In this document: piece after piece, positions 25,120 through 32,621 of the stretch
Layout: the number at the start of each line of letters is the position of its first letter
Position numbering within the stretch: the stretch's first letter is position 1
Source: an uncultured Erysipelotrichaceae bacterium
Lineage (GTDB): Bacteria; Bacillota_I; Bacilli_A; Erysipelotrichales; Erysipelotrichaceae
NCBI GenBank assembly: GCA_900315225.1
Contig: OMYM01000214.1
Coordinates: 1 to 37,305, forward strand
DNA length: 37,305 nucleotides
Direction of reading: 5' to 3'
Notes under the pieces: model-generated
What the model was told of the DNA's origin: nothing
The model's input: only the letters and a program-made list of their open reading frames with translations
The model's database searches: none
Made by a program: the position numbers and the translations under genes

Positions 25120-26279
25120 TGCCCAAGGTCTATACGCTAAACAATATCTCAAAAAAAGGATTGCGCCTTTTTGACGGTGGATACGAGATCATCGATTCCC
25201 CCGACAATGCGGACGCTGTTCTTGTACGAAGCGCTTCAATGCATGAAATGGAGCTGCCGAAAAGCACGCTTTGCGTTGCAAGGGCTGGCGCTGGCGTAAA
25301 CAACATTCCTCTGGAAAAATATGCCAGCCAGGGAATCGTTGTCTTCAACACACCCGGCGCAAACGCCAATGCCGTCAAGGAACTTGTCCTTGCGGGCATG
25401 TTGATGAGCGCGCGCGATATCATCGGTGGCGTGCAGTGGTGCCGCGACAATGCGTCCGATGAAAACATTGCGAAAGACATGGAAAAAGCCAAGAAGCAGT
25501 TTGCTGGCAGAGAATTATCAGGCAAGACCCTGGGTGTCATTGGCCTTGGTGCCATTGGCGTCGAAGTCGCCAATGCAGCTAACAAGCTTGGCATGCGTGT
25601 CTTGGGCTACGATCCATACATTTCCTTGAAGAACGCCTGGATGCTTTCCCGCAGCGTACAGCATGCCAAGAGCTACGATGATATCTACAGCCATGCGGAT
25701 TTCATTACGCTGCATGTCCCTGCCCTTGATTCAACGAAGGGAATGTTGAACAAGAAGGCTTTCTCCATCATGAAGAAAGGCGCCGTCATCCTGAACTACA
25801 GCCGCAATTCCTTGGTGGATGAGGAAGCAATGAAAGAGGCATTGGAAAACGGAACCGTATCTAAGTATCTGACAGACTTCCCAACGCCTGGCGTCATGGC
25901 AATGAAAAACGTGATTGCTACACCTCACCTTGGCGCATCCACGGACGAGGCAGAGGAAAACTGCGCGATCATGGCAGTCAATCAGGTCAGGGAATTCATT
26001 GAGAACGGAAACATTGTCAATTCCGTCAACTTCCCTGCATGCGACATGGGCAAGAAGACTACTGCCTGCCGTGTGTCTGTCATGCACCAAAACATTCCGA
26101 ACATGATTTCCCAGGTAACAGCGGTCTTTGCGGCAGAGCATAACAACATCTCCAACATGACCAATGCTTCCAAGGGGGCGTTTGCATATTCCATGTTCGA
26201 CCTTGAATCCGATGTCACCGAAGACACCATTCGCAAGCTCAGCGACATTAATGGCATCCTTCGTGTGCGTGTAATCTAA
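25119..26279 (+). CDS. serA: D-3-phosphoglycerate dehydrogenase with C-terminal ACT domain
   Basis: This 386-residue SerA of the short type has a D-2-hydroxyacid dehydrogenase core (NAD loop GLGAIG at 142-147). A C-terminal ACT domain (about 317-386) probably binds serine for feedback control. Of the usual Arg-Glu-His catalytic set, Arg229 (NYSRNSLVDEEA) and His270 (ATPHLGAST) are clear, but the expected DVFEEEP segment reads TDFPTPGVM and lacks a Glu there. A DFP form is common in clostridial-type SerA, so this is probably a family variant and not a loss of function. AAGGAG lies 7-8 nt upstream of the ATG. Confidence 0.93.
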   Translation: MPKVYTLNNISKKGLRLFDGGYEIIDSPDNADAVLVRSASMHEMELPKSTLCVARAGAGVNNIPLEKYASQGIVVFNTPGANANAVKELVLAGMLMSARDIIGGVQWCRDNASDENIAKDMEKAKKQFAGRELSGKTLGVIGLGAIGVEVANAANKLGMRVLGYDPYISLKNAWMLSRSVQHAKSYDDIYSHADFITLHVPALDSTKGMLNKKAFSIMKKGAVILNYSRNSLVDEEAMKEALENGTVSKYLTDFPTPGVMAMKNVIATPHLGASTDEAEENCAIMAVNQVREFIENGNIVNSVNFPACDMGKKTTACRVSVMHQNIPNMISQVTAVFAAEHNNISNMTNASKGAFAYSMFDLESDVTEDTIRKLSDINGILRVRVI

Positions 26280-26280
26280 A

Positions 26281-26300
26281 AAAACCTCTTGCGAGGTTTT
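26281..26300 (+). terminator. Intrinsic terminator after serA
   Basis: AAAACCTC-TTGC-GAGGTTTT starts directly after the serA stop. On the minus strand it is followed by extra T residues, so it can also end the convergent gene. Confidence 0.8.
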
Positions 26301-26302
26301 CC

Positions 26303-26326
26303 AAGAGATGGCGAATGCCATCTCTT
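26303..26326. terminator. Second hairpin in the serA / anchored-protein convergent gap
   Basis: A 10-bp stem AAGAGATGGC / GCCATCTCTT with GAAT loop, next to the stop of the minus-strand gene. Together with the preceding hairpin it forms a tandem bidirectional terminator. Confidence 0.7.
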
Positions 26327-26911
26327 TTATTCTGTAACAATGACACGCAATGTCCTCATGATCTCCTGTCCATCGCAATGGTAGCGATACACTGCAGCAA
26401 CGGTGCCAGGAACGCTCGTATCAATTTCCTTTGGCAGGATCAAATACCCCTTCTCCATTGGATACGAATCCACATAATCCAATGGTTCAAAGCTTTCACC
26501 TACATTGACAATCGCATTGTTGCTGGTAAGCGTCAGGTATGGTCTTTCCGAAGACTTGAAATAACCGCTTGCGGCAAGCGAAAAAGCAGAACAAGACAAC
26601 GCCGCAAGACAAACAGCTGTCGCATATGACGACCTAGAACGCACTACTTCCCCTCTTTCAAGGCGCTTCCTCAAAGCCTCCATCTGCTGGGCAGGCAGCC
26701 AGCTCTTCAGCATTGAGCGCAACTGCCTTGGATCAGCATTATGCTCCAAGGCAAGACGGATCTCCCTCATCTGGGCAAAATTGTACATGGAAGTCGCATA
26801 CAAGGCGACCTGCGCGTCAGAAAGCCCGTTCTCACGTCCCAGGCGAATCTGCTCCTGTTGCAGCGGACCGAGCTCTTTGTCAAACATGGAAAACATTCTC
26901 TTTCCAATCAT
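26327..26911 (-). CDS. Membrane-anchored protein with N-terminal helical repeats and Ig-like tail, function unknown
   Basis: In this 194-residue protein the first 70 residues contain two copies of a helical pattern (QIRLGRENGL...ALYA and QMREIRLALEHN...), a repeat type met in hypothetical proteins of gut Firmicutes. A single membrane segment lies at about 96-116. The remaining 78 residues look like a small extracellular Ig-like (DUF5011-like) domain with the pattern NVGESFEPLDYV...EIDTSVPGTVAAVYRY. The topology would be helical part inside, Ig-like part outside. GGAGGTGAT precedes the ATG with good spacing. The rpiB terminator upstream suggests an independent promoter. The function cannot be told. 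Confidence 0.75.
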   Translation of the reverse strand: MIGKRMFSMFDKELGPLQQEQIRLGRENGLSDAQVALYATSMYNFAQMREIRLALEHNADPRQLRSMLKSWLPAQQMEALRKRLERGEVVRSRSSYATAVCLAALSCSAFSLAASGYFKSSERPYLTLTSNNAIVNVGESFEPLDYVDSYPMEKGYLILPKEIDTSVPGTVAAVYRYHCDGQEIMRTLRVIVTE

Positions 26912-26959
26912 TCACATCACCTCCACTATTCTTATTGTCCAGAAAAGACAAAAACCCAC

Positions 26960-26984
26960 AAAAAAACAATGGCTCTCGCCATTG
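26960..26984 (-). terminator. Intrinsic terminator of lgt-rpiB
   Basis: On the minus strand CAATGGC-GAGA-GCCATTG is followed by seven T residues, immediately after the rpiB stop. Confidence 0.85.
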
Positions 26985-26985
26985 C

Positions 26986-27429
26986 CTAGAATCTTTCCTC
27001 CAGCCCGAGAATCATGTTGACGCGTCTTTCGTGCCTTCCGCCCTCAAACTCAGTGCCGATAAACTCATCAACGATCATCTTCGCCAGTTCCTGCCCAACG
27101 ACCCTTGCGCCAAAGGACAGCACATTCGCATTGTTGTGAAGACGGGCATACCTTGCACTGTATGGCTCCGAGCATGTGACGCAACGCACGCCCCTCACCT
27201 TGTTGCATACAATCCCGATACCTACGCCCGTTCCACAGATCGCAATACCCCTGTCCGCTTCTTTCGCCACGACAGCCCTGGCTACCTTTTCGCCAAAGAC
27301 AGGATAATCGACCGACTCCGAAGAATCCGTTCCAACGTTGATCACTTCATGCCCCTGTCCTTCCAAATATTCCTTGATGCACTGCTTCATTTCGACCGCT
27401 GTATGGTCATTTCCGATTACGATTCTCAT
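26986..27429 (-). CDS. rpiB: Ribose-5-phosphate isomerase B
   Basis: RpiB (LacAB family, 147 residues) interconverts ribulose 5-phosphate and ribose 5-phosphate. The substrate-binding GNDH (Asp8, His9), the active-site Cys65 in AICGTGVG and the RCVTCSEPYSARYARLHNNANVLSFGAR segment are intact. Its ATG overlaps the lgt stop (ATGA), so it is the second gene of an lgt-rpiB unit. The related galactose-6-phosphate isomerase LacA/LacB is excluded mainly by the single-gene context. Confidence 0.9.
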   Translation of the reverse strand: MRIVIGNDHTAVEMKQCIKEYLEGQGHEVINVGTDSSESVDYPVFGEKVARAVVAKEADRGIAICGTGVGIGIVCNKVRGVRCVTCSEPYSARYARLHNNANVLSFGARVVGQELAKMIVDEFIGTEFEGGRHERRVNMILGLEERF

Positions 27430-28187
27430 ATGGCACTAGCCTCCTCTTTCCTTTGTCTTCGATGAATCAACCATGCCCCAAAAAGGAACACAAATATCGC
27501 TATAAACTGTGATGTTGAAAACGGTCCAATGTTCCCCCTTTCAACATCGCCCCGGAAAAACTCAATAGCAAACCTTCCCGCGCTATACAGCATAAGGTAA
27601 AGCGATGCATTGTCCTTCATGCGTTCTTCCTTCCGCATGTTCCACATCAGGACAAAGAAAACCAGAAAGTCACCCAGGGAAGAAAGCAATTGCGTTGGCA
27701 CCAGCTTCACCCCAGAAGGCGCCAAGGATCCTACGGGAAAGGAAACACCAATCACTGAATCCGTCTGCACGCCATAGCAGCACCCCGCAAAAAAACACCC
27801 AATACGTCCAAAGCCTTGCGCCAAGGCAACGCATGGCACCAATGCATTGAAATACTTCATGAAATCCCAATGGTTCATCCTCGCATATATAAACGCCGAA
27901 AAAACACCACCAACGATGCCTCCATAGACTACCCATCCCCCAGTGCCTAACACCGAAAGCGGATCCTTCATGAACTGTTGAAAGTTAATGAGGCAGTACG
28001 TGATCTTCGAACAAAGATAACCGCCTGCCAGGCAAGCGAAGACAAACGAATCGATTTTGTCCTTTTCCAGACTGTATTTTACGGCCAATTTTTCCGCAAG
28101 CCAGAATGCAAACAACACGCCAATCCCAATCATGACTCCATATCCATGGATTGTAATTGGTCCGATTGTCAGCCAATCATTGAACAT
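27426..28187 (-). CDS. lgt: Prolipoprotein diacylglyceryl transferase
   Basis: Lgt transfers diacylglycerol from phosphatidylglycerol to the lipobox cysteine of prolipoproteins, so it is needed for the binding-protein and FMN-domain lipoproteins in this window. It has 253 residues, about seven membrane segments, and the signature QGFGRIGCFFAGCCYG with the essential Arg. This is the cysteine-rich Firmicute version of the usual GRxGNF motif. The SAGRFAIEFFRGD segment near the C-terminus is also typical. GGAGG lies 7 nt before ATG 28187; the seven-codon upstream extension is rejected on that ground. Confidence 0.94.
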   Translation of the reverse strand: MFNDWLTIGPITIHGYGVMIGIGVLFAFWLAEKLAVKYSLEKDKIDSFVFACLAGGYLCSKITYCLINFQQFMKDPLSVLGTGGWVVYGGIVGGVFSAFIYARMNHWDFMKYFNALVPCVALAQGFGRIGCFFAGCCYGVQTDSVIGVSFPVGSLAPSGVKLVPTQLLSSLGDFLVFFVLMWNMRKEERMKDNASLYLMLYSAGRFAIEFFRGDVERGNIGPFSTSQFIAIFVFLFGAWLIHRRQRKEEASAI

Positions 28188-28208
28188 ATGCCTACCTCCA
28201 TCCGCCAT

Positions 28209-28237
28209 ATTCTACGCGATTTCAAGCATAATGAAAA
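28209..28237 (-). promoter_or_regulatory. Promoter of lgt-rpiB
   Basis: TTTTCA (28232-28237) and TAGAAT (28209-28214) on the minus strand are spaced exactly 17 nt. Transcription would start about 15 nt before the lgt ATG, leaving room for the GGAGG site. Confidence 0.5.
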
Positions 28238-28266
28238 GCCAAATGCGCCTATTCGCCATCATTCTA

Positions 28267-28275
28267 TGCTATAAC
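28267..28275 (+). promoter_or_regulatory. Extended -10 promoter of hydroxyacid dehydrogenase gene
   Basis: TGCTATAAC is an extended -10 element with one mismatch in the hexamer. It lies 28 nt before the start codon; no -35 consensus is obvious. Confidence 0.45.
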
Positions 28276-28302
28276 TTATTAGAAGACCAAGGAGAACCCA
28301 AA

Positions 28303-29238
28303 ATGAACATACTTTTTGTCACACCAGTGGAAAGCAAAGACGCAAAAGAGCGATTCATCGCCCTATGTCCTGATATTCGCTTTATGTCCCGTGAAAATAT
28401 CATGGCCAAGGATATCGAAGATGCCGAAGTAATTCTAGGCAATCTCCCCATGGATATGCTCACGCATGCCAAAAAACTCAAGTGGATCCAGCTTGACAGC
28501 GCTGGCGCAAACAATTACTGCAACCTAGACAAAGACATTGTCCTAACAAATGCATCTGGCGCATATGGAACCGCCATCTCTGAACATATGCTTGGATGTG
28601 TTCTCATGGTAATGAAAAATCTCGCGCGCTATAACGAACTTCAAAAGAGCATGGATTCAACAAACCTCGGCTCGGTAAACACCATATCTTCATCAAAGGT
28701 TCTTTCCGTAGGATTGGGCGACATTGGCAGTTCATTCGCCCAGAAAATGCATGCGCTAGGCGCAACAGTCTATGGGGTCAGGCGTTCTTTGCACGACAAG
28801 CCAGACTATATCCAGGAATTATACACAATGGACAACATGGATGAAATCCTGCCTGAGTGCGATGTCGTAGCCCTATCCATGCCCGAAACACCCGAGACAA
28901 TCAATATGTTCGATGAGAGAAGATTGCGCCTAATGAAACATGGCGCAATCCTTGTCAATGTCGGCAGAGGCTCGGCCATCGTTACCAACGACCTATATGA
29001 AATAATGAAGGAAGAACATCTTTCAGGCGTGTGCCTGGATGTGACGTCCCCCGAGCCACTCCCCCGCAACCATCCCCTTTGGACGACAAAGCATGTCTAC
29101 ATCACCCCGCATATTTCCGGAAGATTCAACGCTGCCGTCACATACGACAAGGTTCTCGATATCTTCTACGATAATCTTTCACGATACCTTGGCAATCTTC
29201 CATTGAAAAACGTTGTAGACAAGAATCGCGGTTACTAA
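28303..29238 (+). CDS. D-isomer-specific 2-hydroxyacid dehydrogenase
   Basis: This 311-residue NAD(P)-dependent dehydrogenase has the nucleotide-binding loop GLGDIG (137-142) and an intact catalytic set Arg222 (NVGRGSAIV), Glu251 (SPEPLP) and His270 (ITPHISG). The N-terminal substrate domain and the length resemble glyoxylate/hydroxypyruvate reductases of the GhrA/GhrB type, not SerA, and there is no ACT domain. The substrate cannot be fixed. AAGGAGA lies 7-8 nt before ATG 28303; the long upstream frame overlaps lgt on the other strand and is discarded. It is a single-gene unit ending in a strong terminator. Confidence 0.88.
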   Translation: MNILFVTPVESKDAKERFIALCPDIRFMSRENIMAKDIEDAEVILGNLPMDMLTHAKKLKWIQLDSAGANNYCNLDKDIVLTNASGAYGTAISEHMLGCVLMVMKNLARYNELQKSMDSTNLGSVNTISSSKVLSVGLGDIGSSFAQKMHALGATVYGVRRSLHDKPDYIQELYTMDNMDEILPECDVVALSMPETPETINMFDERRLRLMKHGAILVNVGRGSAIVTNDLYEIMKEEHLSGVCLDVTSPEPLPRNHPLWTTKHVYITPHISGRFNAAVTYDKVLDIFYDNLSRYLGNLPLKNVVDKNRGY

Positions 29239-29263
29239 AAAGACGCTGCACAAGCGTCTTTTT
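29237..29263. terminator. Bidirectional intrinsic terminator between dehydrogenase and small RNA
   Basis: AAAAAGACGCT-GCACA-AGCGTCTTTTT: an 11-bp stem whose ends are A-rich on one side and T-rich on the other, so it works on both strands. On the minus strand it backs up the weaker terminator of the putative small RNA. Confidence 0.85.
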
Positions 29264-29267
29264 GCAT

Positions 29268-29451
29268 AAAAAAAAAGGAACCAAACTGTCCCGCTCTATT
29301 TCGCCGGTTTTTCAACCGTTTATTTCTATATTTCGCCCGATATCTTGACGATCATCGGTTTGTTTCTATATTTCGCCTGGCCGCAAAGCCAGTCAATCAA
29401 TTCGGGCGCAAGGATTTCACCTGCTCTTACCGAGGCAATTTCCTTTGCGCA
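29268..29451 (-). ncRNA. Putative structured small RNA with three hairpin-linker repeats
   Basis: A transcript of about 185 nt is predicted from the promoter at 29458-29485 to a U9 tract (29276-29268), preceded by a short GGGAC/GTTCC stem. The 5' domain closes with GCGCAAAGGA (29450-29441) against TCCTTGCGC (29414-29406). Three hairpins follow: CTGGC/GCCAG (29392-29377), CCGAT/ATCGG (29358-29337) and CGGTT-GAAA-AACCG (29318-29305). Each is followed directly by a G(G)CGAAATA-type linker; the first two linkers are GCGAAATATAGAAAYAAA, and the third is a shortened GCGAAATAGAG. No open reading frame of note is encoded. I do not recognise the RNA family. It resembles neither a T-box, a SAM riboswitch, 6S RNA nor a tracrRNA. 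Confidence 0.6.
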
Positions 29452-29457
29452 TGAAGT

Positions 29458-29485
29458 AGTTTACTCGTTTACTGTGGTTTGTCAA
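29458..29485 (-). promoter_or_regulatory. Strong promoter of putative small RNA, with A-tract UP element
   Basis: A consensus -35 TTGACA (29485-29480) lies 16 nt from TAAACT (29463-29458) on the minus strand. Immediately upstream are A-rich tracts (about 29488-29510) of the kind that act as UP elements. Transcription would begin near 29451-29450. Confidence 0.65.
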
Positions 29486-29529
29486 GACCTTTTTTGTTTT
29501 TTTTAAAGATTCATTTCCTACGAAAAGAA

Positions 29530-29543
29530 TGATAGCGTTTTCA
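29530..29543. promoter_or_regulatory. Consensus cre box (CcpA operator)
   Basis: TGAAAACGCTATCA (minus strand) matches every fixed position of TGNAANCGNTNNCA and differs by one base from the cre at 13531-13544. It is centred about 86 nt upstream of the predicted small RNA start and about 130 nt upstream of the metY start site. The position suits upstream activation of the small RNA better than blocking of either promoter, though this is inference. Confidence 0.6.
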
Positions 29544-29653
29544 TTTCTATCTAACAAAATGCAGGACGCGCAATGCGTTGCACAAAAGATAATTTCCGTA
29601 TGTTTTCCTACCTTTCGATGTCAATCTTTCCTATCTCATTTTTCACCTTTAGC

Positions 29654-29662
29654 TGGTATAAT
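29654..29662 (+). promoter_or_regulatory. Extended -10 promoter of metY
   Basis: TGGTATAAT is a perfect extended -10 element. The predicted leader of about 25 nt holds AGGAGG before ATG 29693 and is too short for an S-box or T-box. No good -35 is seen. Confidence 0.65.
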
Positions 29663-29692
29663 GTCACGGTACATTCAGGAGGTATTTCGAAA

Positions 29693-30967
29693 ATGAAAAT
29701 CGAAACGAAGTGCATCCAGGCAGGCTATGTCCCGAAAAACGGCGAGTCTAGACTGATGCCGATCGTACAAAGCACTACTTTCAAATATGACACAAGCGAA
29801 GATATGGGAAAGCTTTTTGACCTAGAGGCCTCAGGTTATTTCTATACTCGCCTGCAAAACCCCACAAACGATTATGTTGCGGCGAAAATCGCCGCTCTTG
29901 AGGGCGGCACCGCCGGCATGCTGACATCTTCTGGACAAGCAGCATCTTTCTATTCTGTATTTAACATTGCTGGCTGTGGCGACCACGTTGTTGCTTCTTC
30001 GACAATCTATGGCGGCACCTTCAACCTCTTTAACGTGACAATGCGCCGCATGGGAATCGATTTTACATTCGTTGATCCAGATTGTAGCGATGAGGAACTA
30101 GAAGCCGCCTTCAAGCCAAACACAAAGTGTGTCTTTGGCGAAACCTTGGCAAACCCTGCCTTGATCGTCTTCGATATTGAACGCTTTGCGAATGCAGCGC
30201 ATGCCCATGGCGTGCCGCTGATCATTGACAACACATTCGCCACGCCAATCAATTGCCGCCCTATCGAATTCGGCGCGGACATCGTGACACATTCCACCAC
30301 CAAATACATGGATGGACATGATGCATCTGTCGGCGGCTGCATCGTTGATTCCGGAAAGTTCGATTGGAACAAGCATGCGGACAAGTTCCCTGGCCTTACA
30401 ACGCCAGATGAGTCATACCATGGGATTACATACACCGAAAAATTCGGTCTTGCTGGCGCCTTCATCACCAAGGCAACAGCGCAATTGATGAGAGACTTTG
30501 GATCAATACAATCTCCCATGAACGCTTATCTCCTTAACCTTGGTCTTGAATCCCTTGCCGTGCGCATGGACAGGCATTGTTCCAATGCGTTAAAAGTCGC
30601 GGAATACCTCGAAGCCAGTGACTTGGTATCCTGGGTCAACTATCCTGGACTCAAGTCAAACAAATACTACGAGCGCGCGCAAAAGTATATGCCCAATGGC
30701 ACATGTGGCGTTATTTCCTTTGGCGTCAAGGGAGGACGCGAGGCTGCCAGCAGTTTCATGAAGAACCTAAAGGTGGCTATCATCGCGACACATGTAGCAG
30801 ACGCACATACTTGCATCCTGCATCCTGCATCCTCAACGCATCGACAGCTAACGGATGAAGAGTTGATCGCCAGTGGGGTCAGCCCTGACCTTGTCAGGCT
30901 TTCCGTTGGCATTGAGAATGTAGACGACATCATTGCGGACATCGACCAAGCGTTGAAGGCAATCTAG
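29693..30967 (+). CDS. metY: O-acetylhomoserine sulfhydrylase (aminocarboxypropyltransferase)
   Basis: This 424-residue PLP enzyme of the Cys/Met metabolism family makes homocysteine from O-acetylhomoserine and sulfide. The PLP lysine is Lys204 in THSTTKYMDGH. The YTRLQNPTND and SGQAASFY segments and the roughly 50-residue insert around residues 220-270 (KFPGLTTPDESYHG...) mark the MetY type rather than cystathionine gamma-synthase. The open frame begins at 29573 but runs over the promoter; AGGAGG before ATG 29693 fixes the start. metA, which makes its substrate, follows after 68 bp with its own promoter. Confidence 0.93.
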   Translation: MKIETKCIQAGYVPKNGESRLMPIVQSTTFKYDTSEDMGKLFDLEASGYFYTRLQNPTNDYVAAKIAALEGGTAGMLTSSGQAASFYSVFNIAGCGDHVVASSTIYGGTFNLFNVTMRRMGIDFTFVDPDCSDEELEAAFKPNTKCVFGETLANPALIVFDIERFANAAHAHGVPLIIDNTFATPINCRPIEFGADIVTHSTTKYMDGHDASVGGCIVDSGKFDWNKHADKFPGLTTPDESYHGITYTEKFGLAGAFITKATAQLMRDFGSIQSPMNAYLLNLGLESLAVRMDRHCSNALKVAEYLEASDLVSWVNYPGLKSNKYYERAQKYMPNGTCGVISFGVKGGREAASSFMKNLKVAIIATHVADAHTCILHPASSTHRQLTDEELIASGVSPDLVRLSVGIENVDDIIADIDQALKAI

Positions 30968-30985
30968 CCTACACACCCATTGGCA

Positions 30986-31014
30986 AAGACATCTAGGCGC
31001 AAATCTGATACAAT
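30986..31014 (+). promoter_or_regulatory. Promoter of metA
   Basis: AAGACA (30986-30991) and TACAAT (31009-31014) are spaced 17 nt, with an extended TG before the -10 (TGATACAAT). The leader is about 15 nt and holds GAGGTGAT. Confidence 0.55.
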
Positions 31015-31035
31015 ATTTGACTATGAGGTGATACT

Positions 31036-31968
31036 ATGCCGATAAAAATACCTGAAACATTGCCAGCCAAGAAAACCTTGGAAGATGAAAACATCTTTGT
31101 CATGACTAATATGCGCGCCGAATCACAGCAGATCCGAGCGCTTAGGATATTGATCCTGAACCTGATGCCTACCAAGATCGTCACCGAGACACAGCTTGCG
31201 AGGCTTTTGGGAAATACCCCCCTGCAAGTGGAAATGCACTTGTTGAAGACAAGCGACCATATGCCGAAAAACACTTCGCAAGAACATATGCTTGCTTTCT
31301 ACAAGGTATTCGACCAAGTCAAGGACGAGTTCTTCGATGGGCTTGTCATTACCGGCGCCCCTGTCGAGGAAATGCCGTTTGAGGAAGTAGACTATTGGTC
31401 GGAGCTTTGCGAAATCATGGAATGGTCCAAGACCCATGTATATAGCACATTCCACATTTGCTGGGGTGCGCAGGCAGCGCTGTACTACCATTACGGCATC
31501 AAGAAATACCAGTTGCCTGAAAAGCTTTTCGGTGTCTTTGGACATACCGTGACCCACAAGGGATCGATCCTATTCCGTGGTTTCGACGATGTATTCATGG
31601 TGCCGCATTCCCGCCATACAATGGTTCGCAAGGAGGATATCCTCGCCTGCAAAAAGCTAAAGATTCTTGCGGAAAGCGAGAAGGCAGGCGTATACGCGAT
31701 TTCCACCGACCTAGGTCGCCAAGTGTTTATCACAGGGCATTCCGAGTACGATGCGGACACATTGGAAAAAGAATACCTGCGCGACAAGAGCCAAGGGTTG
31801 CCAATCCATGTTCCAGAAAATTATTATCCTGGAGACGATGATACCAAGCGCCCAATATGTTCGTGGCGCTCTAGCGCAAACCTGCTGTATTCAAACTGGC
31901 TGAATTACTTTGTCTACCAGGCGACACCATACGATGTCAATACCGTCCTTGATTTCCCGTTTGACTGA
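31036..31968 (+). CDS. metA: Homoserine O-acetyltransferase (MetA family)
   Basis: This 310-residue acyltransferase makes the activated homoserine ester for methionine synthesis. The catalytic Cys142 (TFHICWGAQ), His235 and Glu237 (ITGHSEYD) are in place. Residue 111, which sets the acyl donor in this family (Gly for succinyl-CoA, Glu for acetyl-CoA), is Glu in [17 protein letters not shown]. Acetyl-CoA is therefore the predicted donor despite the family's common succinyltransferase label. That fits the neighbouring metY, which uses O-acetylhomoserine. GAGGTGAT lies just before the ATG. Confidence 0.94.
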   Translation: MPIKIPETLPAKKTLEDENIFVMTNMRAESQQIRALRILILNLMPTKIVTETQLARLLGNTPLQVEMHLLKTSDHMPKNTSQEHMLAFYKVFDQVKDEFFDGLVITGAPVEEMPFEEVDYWSELCEIMEWSKTHVYSTFHICWGAQAALYYHYGIKKYQLPEKLFGVFGHTVTHKGSILFRGFDDVFMVPHSRHTMVRKEDILACKKLKILAESEKAGVYAISTDLGRQVFITGHSEYDADTLEKEYLRDKSQGLPIHVPENYYPGDDDTKRPICSWRSSANLLYSNWLNYFVYQATPYDVNTVLDFPFD

Positions 31969-31979
31969 CCATGCTTTCC

Positions 31980-32006
31980 AAGGGATGACTTCCGTCATCC
32001 CTTTTT
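31980..32006 (+). terminator. Intrinsic terminator of metA
   Basis: AAGGGATGAC-TTCC-GTCATCCCTT followed by TTT, 11 nt after the stop. Confidence 0.88.
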
Positions 32007-32023
32007 CAATGCGTTAATCATAT

Positions 32024-32053
32024 AAAAAGACCCGGATATCGAACCGGATCTTT
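32024..32053 (-). terminator. Intrinsic terminator of the hom-lysC-asd unit
   Basis: On the minus strand AAAGATCCGG pairs with CCGGGTCTTT (one G-U pair), then TT; it lies 8 nt after the stop of the last gene. Confidence 0.8.
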
Positions 32054-32061
32054 GTTTCAAG

Positions 32062-32598
32062 CTATGCGTTGATTGTGTAGTCGATGTAACTGCCTTCCAA
32101 TGCTTTTGCCTGATTAGCAACATTAAGAACATCGGAAATGATAGCGCCTGGTTCAGTGAAGAACTGACGCTTTGCGACAACCTCATTCTCGCTGACTGCG
32201 CACTCATATCCCGCAGGATCCATGATGTCAACAAATGATTTAGCGCCATCCGCATCCTTGAAGGAGGCCTTGTGAGCAACATTCACGAGTGTATCCTCTG
32301 GATATTCCTTGTTGAACTCATCGTCTTTTGCCAAAAGCGAGGCGATGAACGCAAGGTCGAGATACGGATAGACAGAAGCTACTTCCTTGGCTTCATCCGA
32401 ATATTCAGGCTCTTGCACCTTCTCCGTTTCATCACTGATCTCGACAAAATGAATTTCGTCATCGACCTCAGCATTGTCCTTCTTGCTGTTTCTCCTGTTC
32501 TTGACTACAGTATATGCAACCGCCGCAACAGAGATAGCCGCAGTCGCAACCGTGCCGAAAATTAGTCTTTTAAACATTGGCTTAGTTCCTTTCTTCAT
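32062..32598 (-). CDS. Membrane-anchored protein of unknown function downstream of asd
   Basis: This 178-residue protein is not recognised. It has one N-terminal membrane segment (about 9-32, FKRLIFGTVATAAISVAAVAY) followed by a basic stretch KNRRNSKK. That is a positive-inside pattern, which would place the acidic remainder in the cytoplasm. Residues 75-178 appear to form a compact alpha/beta domain without known motifs. ATG 32598 has GGGGTGA upstream; an alternative ATG at 32577 with AAAGGA is also plausible. It lies 23 bp after asd and shares the operon terminator, but a role in amino-acid synthesis does not follow from that. Confidence 0.72.
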   Translation of the reverse strand: MKKGTKPMFKRLIFGTVATAAISVAAVAYTVVKNRRNSKKDNAEVDDEIHFVEISDETEKVQEPEYSDEAKEVASVYPYLDLAFIASLLAKDDEFNKEYPEDTLVNVAHKASFKDADGAKSFVDIMDPAGYECAVSENEVVAKRQFFTEPGAIISDVLNVANQAKALEGSYIDYTINA

Positions 32599-32621
32599 AT
32601 GTCACCCCTATTGTAGCACAT

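Noticed and set aside
29294..29377. Repeated CTATATTTCGCC sequences as a CRISPR array
   Set aside because: Only two full copies of about 15 nt plus one short copy, unequal spacing (40 and 32 nt), hairpins in the spacers and no cas genes nearby.
29265..29490. Type III toxin-antitoxin RNA antitoxin
   Set aside because: The repeat plan is reminiscent, but no ToxN/CptN/TenpN-like toxin gene follows on the same strand; the next gene there is convergent and a dehydrogenase.
29573..29692. Longer N-terminus for metY starting at 29573
   Set aside because: The extension lies over the extended -10 promoter, has no ribosome-binding site and has no counterpart in the family; AGGAGG supports ATG 29693.
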